64,000 nucleotides of DNA from contig JAPTHN010000010.1 of NCBI GenBank assembly GCA_026936325.1, positions 50,070,650 to 50,134,649 of the forward strand. Direction: 5' to 3'. The position numbers were made by a program, and so were the translations under genes. This stretch comes from Platynereis dumerilii (Eukaryota; Annelida; Polychaeta; Phyllodocida; Nereididae). The first letter of the stretch is position 1; each line of letters starts with the position of its first letter. Of this stretch, positions 21,140-32,039 are shown one piece after another. Under the pieces are notes generated by a model. The model searched no databases, had not been told where the DNA came from, and was given only the letters and a program-made list of their open reading frames with translations.

Positions 21140-24100
21140 ATGAGTGAGACAAATTATGCCCGTTGTGGTTACACTGAGGAGGATGAAGAACAAACTCTTC
21201 TACTTCACAATATAAAAATAGGCGTTGACAGGTTCTGGGAGTTCAAGTCTGAACTGATCACTGAGAAGAGCGTCAACATCAGAGACAAAGACCAAGCGAC
21301 TCCTTTCAGTTGGATTCTCCTGTGGCAGGAATCACTGGCATTCTGGGATGGACCTGATAAGCAAGATCTACAAAGGAAGATAGGAGATCTCATCCAACAT
21401 TGCAGAGAAAAAGGAGCGCGTGAAACAGATGCCCTGGAAGGACTCCACTATCTTCGGTATGTTACTCAAATTTACTTCCTGTGCTTGTAAGCCTAAATCA
21501 TATGATTGGAGTGATTTGATAGTATCCACTTATCGCAGCCATCCTGTGCAACCACCTAATGTGATGCAGTGTCACTACCTGTCTTGCTGAGCTTAGTCTG
21601 TCCATAAATAAAGGACATAAAGTCCTATCACCCACCCAATGCATGTAGAAGGCCAGGGAGGTTCACAAGACGCCGGCTGCTGACACCATCTTGAATGGCC
21701 AAAATTCAGCAGCTTGTTGACGATGTTATGAACTTCGAGTAAGTGACAGCTGAGCATCTCAGGGATCTAACCGTACCCTACATTCTTATACAGCAGCTGT
21801 TGCCTGGTGGACAGAAATATTGAGAAGCTGACCTTCTGCATATATTAATCTCTAAGATCTCTAAGACTTGACAGTTTTTTGTTTGTAGGAAAAGGCAACT
21901 GGAGGTACTGCTGAAGAGATGGATCGACTTTGACAATCACCTAAAACATCAACTCAAAATCAAGGAAAAAACAAGTGAGCAAATAATTTCAGAATGCCAA
22001 AAGAAAGTGCAGATGGATCTTAAGAGGATAAAAGATCTGAAGAGCAAAGGCTGTGGAGAATGCATCACGCGGTTAACAAATACGGACAACTTTACAAATT
22101 TTGCTTTCCAGCACGTTGCAATCACAAACGAAAAGATTCTCAATATTTCTGAAGACATCTTAGAAATCATGTTTGAGGAAGGCAATGCTCAGCAGATTTA
22201 TGATATTTACTTTAGATTATGTGAAAAAGCAAGCAGTGAATTTGCCAGGGATATAAATTATTACACTTTGTTTTGGGTGCTCAGGAAGTGCCTTGACAAA
22301 GGTGCACATCCAACCAAAAATGAAATTTATCAAATATCTTTGCTGAATGTGGCCGAGTGCACAACACACGAAACCTTACAGGCCACTGTGCAGATGATGG
22401 AGTGGCTCATTGTTGCACACAGAAATCAAGGAAACACTGAACCCATTGAAGTATATTTAAATCCAATACAATACCATTACAAAGTAGGGGAGGACTTGAG
22501 AACTGCTGCTTGTTCAGTCATCAGGGCAGCTTATGGCACTCTAAGCAACTGCATGAAATCAGGAAGTGTCATCAACACTCTTCTTGAGGAAGGATGATGG
22601 TGATTTAAAAATCAGGAAATGTCTTGAAGAAGCGGATGTCATTCTGCGGAGAGAAGCAAGAGATCCACCTTTTACTAAATGGGCCGAAGAACAAGATGGT
22701 TTTATACATTGTGCAAATGTAGATGGAAATATTGAAAGGGATATAGAACACATGGAGCAGAGAAGAAAGGCATCCAAATGGAGAATGATCCAGGGAAATA
22801 ACAACTGGCTCCAGAGGAATGTGCTACACTTGGCTGCCATCATTTGTCACGATGAAGAAGTCCTTCGCTGCATCCCTGAAGACTTGATCGAAAGACAAAT
22901 TGACGGAAAGGACCTCCACGGTTGCACTCCACTGCACCTTGCGTACTTGCACGGCAACAAGTCGGCCATAAAATTCTTGAAGTCTCATAACGCACAAGTA
23001 GTCACAGATCATTTTGGACAAAATCCTGAATCGCTGGAAAAGTCACAAGGAAATTCTGAAGCAACTTACAAAGAATTTTGTAGGAGAATCATGAATACGC
23101 CATCTTCCGTTGTTGATGCCATGAAGCCGATGCTGGTCTTGCCAGTTCATGACCATGAAGCGATAGGTAATGACTTGAAGCTGCTGTTGGAGAGGATGGT
23201 GGCAGAGGACGGGTTATTAGATGCTGAGATAGTCATGGGCGGAAGCGTCAGGGAGAAGCTGAAGGTCGGTCGGTCGGACGAGTTTGATTTGCAGATACTC
23301 ACCAGAAGCAGACATTTTGCGAATAAGCGTTTTCCTCGTGTGAGACAGCACGAATACCTCATCAAGAGAATGGCTGAGATTGACAAGACAGGGATTTCTT
23401 TGCGATGTATTTCTGTGAGGAATCCATGGACATTCATTTGGGAGAGAGAAGGGTGTTATAATGGTCTGGAGGTGTCAGTTGATGTTGTGCCAATCATAAT
23501 TGACGACAACAAAGTGACAAAACACAGAAGACAGGACTTGATAATAGACAACGCTCCAGGTCATCAGAGACTGGGACTTCTGAAGTGGACGGATGTGGAG
23601 ACGGAGATCTACTGGTACGGCACAGTATGCAGGCATGAATGGGACATCCTTGATAACCTGCCGCCTGGTTGCCGCCTGGGAATCCTGATTGTAAAAGGTT
23701 TATTGGAGGTTAGAACTTCTTAACATTTAAAAAAAAAGGTTTTTGCTATGTTTTCTTGGAAATTTGATTGCTAAATTATAATGAAGTTAGTGGAAGTGCA
23801 TAGAGCTTCTAATTAGATCTTTCTTTTATTTTGGAAAGTGTTGGACATTTCTGAAGCGTTTTCTGCAAATGGATATTTTATTATACCTTTTTCCCAAGAT
23901 TATACACACGGCTATTAACACCGTGTGAATGAAATATTAACCCAAATACTCACTATCAGTTGAGCAGTTTGCTAAAGCACTTGAACAAACAGAGAGCATT
24001 CTTCTTGCGTAGTGCCAAAAAAAGGCACCAGGAGTGCATGGCTTTTCTGATTGCCAAACACTGCCTCTGGTGGATGTCTTCAGGTTTTCCTATTTTTACT

Positions 24101-25800
24101 AAAAAGAACGTTTTTGCTTGAAGTGGGTTGGCTATATTAAAGGTCATATTTAGCGCTTTTACATGAACTTTACTTGGAGACGGGAGTGCGAAGTAACTGG
24201 GTGTTGCATGCTCGATGGGAAGTAAACAGTTCTCATGTCATGAAAAGTTGTGAGTGACTGTCAAATAGTCTTGACATATATTTTCCAGGCTTATTACCAA
24301 ACCAGAGCTCAGAATAATGACCTCACGAAGAAGCGGATTACTTCCTACATAGTGAAGAACGCCCTCTTTTCACTCCTGTCTGGACAAACGGTAGGTGGAA
24401 GAATCTCTGTAAGGCCAAAAAGCTCACTCCCATGCTTATTATACGGGAATCATAAACTACTGGTTTCGACAAGGTTTCTCTTCCCTCAAGATCCATCCGT
24501 ACTTCCTTCTGGCGTATTACTGACCCATAAGTAACTGTGGGTGAAAAAATACATATGATGTGATTCGGTTGATGTTAGAAGGCATAAACTGCTCACACTT
24601 TAGAAGAGGTTAGTTTTCAAGCTGTGTTAAAAGTTGTGCGTCTTTAAGTGTGAGCAGTGAAAATTAAAGATGCTGTTATGCCAAAATTTACAATTACATG
24701 TATTTATTTATGCACATTCATACAGGTTAAAATGTTCAATACAAAATAAGAGCCAGATAAGCTATAGACTAACTCAGTCGACATGTTTAAAAATACTTGC
24801 TGTGACTGAATTTTCAGCCAAAACAGATGGAAAAGTGCCATGGAAATGTCATTGGAGAAAGGTATGGATCCCTTCGCCAACAATTGCGCTACACTGCGGA
24901 AGACTCAAAGTGGATGACTGAGGATGATTTGAAGAGGTTTGCGGAGGAAGGACGATTTTGGGCTGAGAAGATTTTTGATGCTATTCAGTATGTGGCAAGG
25001 GAATGTGGGATGACATTTTGCAGCTTTTTCAATGATGATTTCAAAGGCCTGTATGGAGCACATGAAGTGATTGATGTCCTAGAAACCTGCGAAAGATGCC
25101 TGGAGCGATTGCGACCACAAGTGTTCCACAGTGAAGACACGATGCTGCAGCAGGTATGGCGCAACCATATTGAATCTTTTTTAAAAATCAATATGAGGCT
25201 TATAATTTGCCAATTATCTGCAACATTTATTTTCTGCTTGTCATAGGCGTACGGCGCGCACGATTTTCGGGGGGGCAAGCGACATTTGCCCGAATTTCAT
25301 TATCTAAATTTATAAACATTTCAAATTAAATTGCCTGGAAATCATTAATTTTCAGTAGTTTTTATTTAATCATCTGCCCGAATTTTTTAGCCTTTTTGCC
25401 CGAATCTTACTGTTTCCCAAACTTTTGGGGGGGGGGGGCGATCGCCCCCCCTGCCCCCCCTCCGATACGCCTATGTGCTTGTTACTGGTACTGCAAACTG
25501 GTGCATAGAGTATCGGTGTAAGGTCAATTTGCAGCACCGGCAGTTTGCATTTAATTGTAAATTTGGTAGTTTGACTCAACTGTTCGAGGTTAGTTACGAA
25601 TGTCCGGTGATCGTCCCCAATCCTTTTATAAATTGAGGGAGATAACTAAACATTCAAGATTGCAAAATGAACTTATCTATTCCATAACGCCATCTCTGCA
25701 TTTTTAAGTGATGTTTGTTTCTTGTTTTCTACAATTTTAGGCAAAAAAGCGACAATGCCTTAAGGAGAAGACTGCAGGAAGTTATGAACAGGCTGAATGA
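21140..25800 (+). CDS. Ankyrin-repeat cGAS-like receptor (Mab-21/cGLR nucleotidyltransferase), one frame break
   Basis: Exons: 21140-21456 (start MSETNYARCGY; the frame is open further upstream), 21889-23708, 24289-24390, 24818-25153, and a phase-compatible last exon 25741-25800. The total is about 877 codons once one surplus base near 22592 is discounted: LLEEG* there should continue as LLEEDDGDLK. Order: ~400 residues of helical sequence of unknown fold; ankyrin repeats (~413-491; GCTPLHLAYLHGN); then a cGAS/Mab-21 nucleotidyltransferase core with GGSVREK (~556), the metal pair in DEFD (E570, D572) and the third acid in LEVSVDVVPI (D637). The C-terminal lobe has KKRITSYIVKNALFSLL, as in cGAS SYHxK. 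No zinc-ribbon cysteine cluster is seen. Known relatives bind nucleic acid and make cyclic dinucleotides for STING; that role here is inference. The frame break may be a pseudogene mutation or a sequence error. Confidence 0.85.
22585..22600 (+). other. Single-base frame break in the cGAS-like gene
   Basis: The long frame from 21889 ends in a TGA at 22595. The next frame is open through this point and reads on into the ankyrin and nucleotidyltransferase domains for about 370 codons. No GT/AG pair lies close enough for an intron. One extra G in the run GAGGAAGGATGATGG explains it. Confidence 0.75.
25242..25475. mobile_element. hAT-type MITE (CATAGGCGTA family)
   Basis: The ends are CATAGGCGTACGG and GATACGCCTATG, flanked by TGCTTGT on both sides (7 bp visible). 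The body has a run of G opposite a run of C near the right end. It lies in the last intron of the cGAS-like gene. Confidence 0.85.
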
Positions 25801-26441
25801 ACAAGCGGAAACAGAGCCAGGCGTCCTCTTGTGGAAAAAGCAAAAAGAAGTTCGAGAGCTGAAAAGGGAAATTCTCAGGGTTAGGGATAATATGACGGGA
25901 GATGTGCAGAATCACACAAGAGTGGACAAAAATAGAAAATTCTCAGAAAGTAGTTGTGATGAGCCGGAAAATAAGATAGACGAATTGCATCTGGCATATA
26001 CAGTGATACATGAACGCAGGGGCGTAGAAATGGCCTGACGGGGGGCATTTCATGGGGTTAATACGGGGTGCTCCAATGCTTTTCCTATATATCTCTTCCA
26101 TGTTAATTTTTGGCCTGCATATTCTGGTTATCTAACAGACTTAATGGAGATAGCACAACCGTGTGGAGAGCTGGAAGAAGAAATAGTTGAAGTCCTCCAT
26201 GCACTGGAACACTCTAACGTAATGGAGGCAGTGCTCTTTAAGATGAGGGGAGAGTTAAAGGAGTTTGCGAGAAATGAGAATGACCAACAACCGAACATTG
26301 TTGGGAGAACCAGATGCAGCTCTGTTACGGAAGAGAAGGGAATACGAAGAGTTGCAAACTGAAATCAATAAACTAGGTGATGATTGCAAGAGTCTTCTGG
26401 ATGAACTGGAGAAGACATTACCTCATGGAACTACTAGCTGA
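25741..26441 (+). pseudogene. Possible coiled-coil C-terminal exons of the cGAS-like gene, out of phase
   Basis: The frame from 25742 encodes a charged, heptad-like segment (LRRRLQEVMNRLNEQAE, KKQKEVRELKREILRVRD). After a MITE fragment, 26139-26300 continues with similar charged sequence (ELEEEIVEVLHALEHSN). A different frame at 26310-26441 ends YEELQTEINKLGDD with a TGA at 26439. The 25741 segment does not match the phase of the preceding exon, which instead gives a short tail ending at 25800, and a second frame change lies near 26300. This may be a decayed tail or part of an alternative transcript. Confidence 0.4.
26017..26120. mobile_element. Fragment of a hAT-type MITE (CAGGGGCGTA / TACGCCACTG family)
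   Basis: CAGGGGCGTAGAAATGGCC, GGTTAATACGGGG, GCTCCAATGCTTTTCCTAT and CTTCCATGTTAATTTT all match the intact copy at 52525-52664. The right terminal repeat is absent. It sits within or beside the putative coiled-coil exons. Confidence 0.7.
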
Positions 26442-26639
26442 AGCATTGTGGTGACTTTATGACCTTTGTGACCTTTTACCTCATTAAACATGACCTTGTT
26501 AACAATGGCCTTATGAGATTATGTCATTTTGTGAGCCTTACTTAAACAGTGAGGCCATGTTTAACCCGACCTCTATGACAGGAAGCCATGTTTATTAATA
26601 TTCGTACAATTCGGCCTTAAACTGTGAAAGGAATAATTG

Positions 26640-27110
26640 TCCTCCAGTAACCAGTGTCCTGGGACACTTTAAACTAAGGAATGAGTGTCCAGTGGACACA
26701 CATTCCTTGGTTTATAATGTCCTCTCTGGGTTCAAATGTCCTGGACATTTGTTTGCATGGACCAGTAATGATTGTCCAGGACATTCGAACCTGGACTCAA
26801 ATGTCCAAGACATTTATACCTGGTGTCAGATGTCCAGGTGGACATTATTTATAACTATGACTCATTGCCCAGGTCATCTGATCCTAGATCTATAGCTGTC
26901 CTGGTCACCTGATCCTGGATCCAGGACATTTTATCCTGGTTCCATTTTTCCGGGACAGATCATCCCAGGTTCATTTGTCCCAGACATCTTATCCTAGGTC
27001 TTTTGTTCGGGACATATTATACTAGTATAAATGGTCCAGGACCATTTATACTAGTTCTATTTGTCCTGGACATTTCTACCTTGGAGATTCAAAACTGTCC
27101 AACCCTGTAT
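26640..27110. repeat. Cluster of a self-complementary word (TGTCCAGGACA / TGTCCTGGACA)
   Basis: Variants of ATGTCCAGGACATTT recur many times in about 450 bp at irregular spacing, interleaved with ACCTGG/CCTGGT words. The sequence between copies varies, so this is not a simple tandem array. No function is assigned. Confidence 0.7.
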
Positions 27111-27203
27111 TTATGACCATAGCTATTAATAGAACTGATGTACCAACTTGGGCAGCCTTCCCCCATAGCATAGTGGTCTAGTGATCAGACTTCAATTCAG
27201 AAC

Positions 27204-28622
27204 ATTGATTGATTGATTGATTTTATTTAGATATTTTTGCAGTCAATACATACATGTTTATAAAAAGACAAGAAGTATTAAGTGTAAAAAAATCTTGGAT
27301 TACACACAAAAGTCTCACATGAGACTTATTTCCAGTGTGGTCCATCAAATCACAAAATGGTATCATGGTTCAAACATAACAATGTATAATTTATATATAT
27401 ATAGACAGTATGACTAGTTATACGAGTAAATAAATTAATATAAATTAATGCAAATATTTATGTTATGCGGCTAATGTTCTGAGGTGAGCTTTGACTTTCT
27501 TCTTGAATAACAGTCTGTTATTTATGGATTTTATCCAGGAAGGTAGCTCGTTCCATAATTTTGTACCATTATAATTGAAATTTCCAGAGGTAACACCAAT
27601 AGGCCGAGGAACTGTGTAATTATGACTGGAGCCTCTTGTTGAGTACTCATGTTGTATTGGAGTGAAATTTTGAGATAGATAGCTTGGAGCAAGGTCATTT
27701 TTGATATTAAAGATATGACCTAATATCATTTGAATTGCACGGTGACGTGTGTTTAGAAGTCCAATTTTGTCCAGTTCCTGTTGGCCTATAGATGTTCTTG
27801 GACCAAGATTTAATATAAATCTTGCAATTTTATTTTGGGCTATTTGAAGTCTTTTCTTATTAGCTTTTGATAAGCCCATATACCATGCCGAGACAGCATA
27901 ATCAAAGTGACATTGTAATAGTGCCAAAGCAAGAGTTTGTTACGATGTCTTTGACAACTGAATCGCCAGATAGGACGTTGTCTAATTTGAGACCTAAGTA
28001 TTTGACCTCTTGCTTTGGCTCTATTACATTGTCGTACAATTGAATAGTAGTGACAGCGTTTTCTTTTAGAACTGAAAAATATAACTTCTGTTTTGCCCAT
28101 GTGCATGGACAAGTTGTTGTTTGACAACCAATGAAAACATTTACAAGCAGCCTCCGAGAGTTCTGATGTGACAGTGTCTACATTTTTATGACTAGTTAAC
28201 AGAATAGTGTCGTCAGCGTAAAGGACCAGATTACATGTTACACATGAAGCGATATCATTGCTATAAATCAAGTAGCACCATGGTCCTAAAAGGCTCCCTT
28301 GTGGGACTCCACAGTTAATTGTTTTTTCAGATGACATGGCATTGTTTACATTAACAGTTTGTTTTCGGCCTTCTAAGTAAGATTTAAACCAGGTGTTGTC
28401 TATACCAGCGAGATTAATTTTCTCACAGAGCATCTGGTGATTTACGCTGTCGAAAGCTTTCTGCACATCTAAAAGCATCATTCCAACATAATTTCCATTT
28501 GATATTTCAGTTCTGATGTGATCATGAATTTGTATAAGGCAAGTGTCTGTTGAATAACTTCTTCTGAAACCTGATTGGAGTGGATAAACAATACCTTGCG
28601 ATTTACAATGTTGGTTCAATAC
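27204..28622 (-). mobile_element. 5'-truncated LINE, reverse transcriptase broken by frame changes, (CAAT)n tail
   Basis: The minus-strand RT is recognisable: SGFRRSYSTDTCL, MLLDVQKAFDSVNHQML, GVPQGSLLGPWCYLIYSNDI and the catalytic LYADDTILL. The frame 28619-27840 loses register near 28060, and the C-terminal part resumes in the frame 27927-27463 (FDYAVSAWYMGL, GTKLWNELPSWI). The 3' end carries an ATTGATTGATTGATT repeat (plus strand, 27204-27220), typical of CR1/L2-like tails. Upstream parts are missing. Confidence 0.85.
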
Positions 28623-28624
28623 AA

Positions 28625-29220
28625 GTCCCGCCTCTGACTATTTTTATGTAATTGATTTAGCAATGGTTATGGTCATGCTACAATGAATATTTGGGTTGCT
28701 AATCTTGGATTTCAGTCTGAGTCTCAGTTCCAGTCATTATTGACTTGGCATACAATGCACCTTCTCCATGACAGACACTATCTGTCCACAAAGACATCCC
28801 TGAAGGGTTGTCACTGAATGTGAAAATAAACATTAGGAGAGCATGCTTCAATAATTACAAGGTATGAATATGTTGTATTTATTTGTGAGATATTCATTAA
28901 GTTGAAATGTGGTGATGAATGCAAAAATACTTATCGCTTCGAATAACCAGCTGGATATGGATGGCTCCACCCTATGGTAGGGACATCAATATTTCTATAA
29001 AATATTCTAACAGCCTTGGGAAACTGGTTAGAAGCCTAGGAATGGTGGCAAAAGATGCATTGTAGTTGGGTTCATATGTTTATCCAAAAAAATTAATACA
29101 CTATATAAGAGAGAAATATTTTGAATTGTGGCCAAATACTGACCATTTTTCCAAAAGTAGAGTTTTACGAAGCCCCATCTCAGCCTGTAACTCCTGGTAC
29201 TAGTTGCAGTTTGATTTCCA
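28625..29220. other. No gene recognised
   Basis: Short frames only on both strands. No terminal or tandem repeats were noticed. Confidence 0.5.
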
Positions 29221-29224
29221 TTTA

Positions 29225-31795
29225 GCCCCCCAGTCAACAATTTGACCTCACTGTGATATCTATGTGAGCTCTTCAATGACACCTTGAAAGCTCACAGAAA
29301 AGACCTCACATCAACCTCATTTTGAAGCCAGTCAATGAGGGTGATTTGAGCTCAAAAGTTGAGGTCACACCGTGAGCTCACTGTGAGCCTAATGTGAGGT
29401 CTCATAGTGAGATTCATGTGAGCCTCTTGTGAGCTTTCTGTGAGCTCTCTGTGAGCCTTTTTTGAGGTCAACTCTGCAGGGTGAACTTTCTGTGACCTCT
29501 GCAGGGTGAACTTCCTGTGACCTCAAAGCACCCCCATTGACCTCTTCAAGAGTTAGATAAATACACATACAGAATAGCAAGTTTGTTCACTCATTTTATT
29601 TGTCAAATCAAATTGCTTGATGGAGGGGGGGGGGCTTTATTCAAATCTCTTCAATCTTCATTCCTGTAGTCCAACCCATACATATCAACCAGCAACCTGA
29701 AACAAAATAAAAATTATACAAATATGTCTATGTGCTACATTAGGGTGCATCATCTGCCCCTTTTGTCTCCAAAACTTCATGCACTTTTGCAGTAATGTTC
29801 CTTTATGTCACAAAAGTGGCCCTGTAAAATTTTTTGAAAAAATTCCAACGTCTAAGGGTGGCACAACAGGCTTGAAATTTGAGTATAATGTATTATTTTG
29901 CCGTTTCGCGGTTGTCAATAATATTTTCAGTTTTTATTTGATTAACTTATAAATGGTGCAGTTAGATTTCTTAGGAAAAGAGCTTCAATATGAATACCAA
30001 CATCAATGGTTGTGTTTGTACAGTGATATTTTCTTTTTGAATTATTGAAATGTGACAAATCTAAAAAAACAATGTTATTATGACTTTCGGAGCCTAGAGA
30101 AGTCTCTAAACTGAGGAAGTGATCTACCAAATCATTAGGGAAAACCTTGATGGAATTATAATGTAGTAGTAAAAAAAGGACATAGAAGAATGACGTTGCA
30201 TTTAAGTGATTTATTTCTCATATTTACATGTATTTGATGTAAATTTGTATATTTGGATATTGTTGAATAGATATTTGAAAAACATGTTAAAATTCTGACT
30301 TTCTTTACCAAAGTGTGCCTCATACTTTATTCCAATGGAGATGTGACAGTTATGCAGAACTTAAACTTTTAAGCAGTTCATTTCAAAAATGTTTTCACCA
30401 TATTCCGAAACTTTCTACTTTTGGAATTTATTCAAAGTGAAAAATTTTCAGAAACATAGCTTTCTACCATTCAAATTGAAGCTTATTTTCTTCTAAGAAC
30501 AATGGTCTATGAATCAACTTCCAAAATCAAATAATAAGCTAGATAATTGTAACCGCGATTATACAAAACATCACTTTTTGTCATTTTTGGACCAAACGTT
30601 AATGCAATTGTGCCACCCTAAGGCCACGACCAATCTTATTGAAATTTTGCAGAATGTCTTTTTTCTAGCAATGGAATAACATGGCAGAAGTGCAAAAGAA
30701 TACGACAATTTAAGGGGCAGACGATGCACCCTATGCTACATATAAAATATCAGCAACTTCAATAATGTCCCATATATATATAGGCTGAATTATCCTATAC
30801 TGTGTGTGTGGTTGATGTCTAATGTATAATTATTCCAAGATAAGATTGTCAATTAAAATGGGAAACATTACTAGTTCATATATGTCAAAACTGTACATGT
30901 TTGTTTAGTGCAATGGCTCCTGATACTAAATGGCAGTTAAAAGATTGTGCCAAAACTGCTGTACAATTTAACTGTGAAAACACATATAGTTGTCATTTTC
31001 CGGATGCTTAATTTCTATGCCTGTGGAATCACTAAGTGTTTAAACCCATGCTAACATAATTTCCAAATCTGCAAACTATATAAAAGTGTACTTACATGCA
31101 TTATTTCATCTCCCAAATTTCCATGTTACATGTTGATTCAAAATGGTGGATGGAATGTTGTGATGGCCATGTGATGTCACTTCCTGTCACAAAAAGCTCA
31201 CAGTGTGAGCTCTCTGTGAGATCTCATAGTGGCACCGTCATTTGTGAGCTCACTGTGAGCTCAAAGAGAGCTCACATTATGACCTCAGCATGTGAGATTT
31301 CTGTGAGCTCTGCATGAGGTAGCAATGCATGAAGTCACAATATGAGCTCTCTGTGACATCTCTGTGTGATTTCCTTGTCACCTCCCTGAGAGATCTCACT
31401 GTGACACCATCATATGTTAGCTCACTGTGAGCTCGTAGTGGGCTCACATTTTGACCTCAGTATGTGAGATTTCAGAGAGCTCTGCATGAGGTAGCAATGT
31501 ATGACGTCACAATATGAGATCTATGTGACATCTCTGTGTGATTACCTTGTGACCTCTCTGTGAGATCTCTTAGTGGCACCATAATTTTTGGGATCACTGT
31601 GACCTCCCAGCTAGCTCACATTTTGACCTCAGTATGTGAGATTTCAGAGAGCTCTGCATGAGGTAGTAATGCATGATGTCACAAGGTGTGAGGTCACTGT
31701 GATGTCTTGATGACACTCTCAAGCATGACATCACCATGTGAGATTCTTGTGATCTCACAGTGAGTGCTGTGCAGACTCAAATGTTGAGTGGGCCC
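29225..31795. mobile_element. Candidate element with subterminal GTGAGCTCAC word arrays at both ends
   Basis: Dense variants of GTGAGCTCACTGTGAG fill 29240-29540 and 31190-31770. The outermost sequences look like imperfect inverted repeats: CCCCAGTCAACAATTTGA on the left against TCAAATGTTGAGTGGGC on the right. Between the arrays lies unrelated sequence holding a hAT element (29742-30733). No transposase is seen. That the two arrays are the ends of one element is inference. Confidence 0.5.
29742..30733. mobile_element. ~1 kb non-autonomous hAT element (TAGGGTGCATC ends)
   Basis: The terminal repeats TAGGGTGCATCATCTGCCCC and GGGGCAGACGATGCACCCTA are flanked by a perfect 8 bp duplication TGCTACAT (29734-29741, 30734-30741). 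A subterminal GGGTGGCACAAC near 29855 pairs with GTGCCACCCTAAGG near 30610. No transposase frame is present. Confidence 0.9.
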
Positions 31796-32039
31796 ACCCC
31801 CCACCAATTTACCCACAATGTCCCCCTGATGTCCCCCTTTATAAAGGGTATTGCAAGGGAATTCCCATTTATTATGATTTAAATTTTGAAAGCAGCAATC
31901 TCATTGGCTAATAAATAAAAACCCTGAATGCAACAATTCATAATTGTCGAAAGTAATAATAATGGGTGGAATGTTTGTCTTTGAGCACCACTCCATCTTC
32001 CCTGAAAATTTCGTGAAGATACACACAGTGCACCACCCT

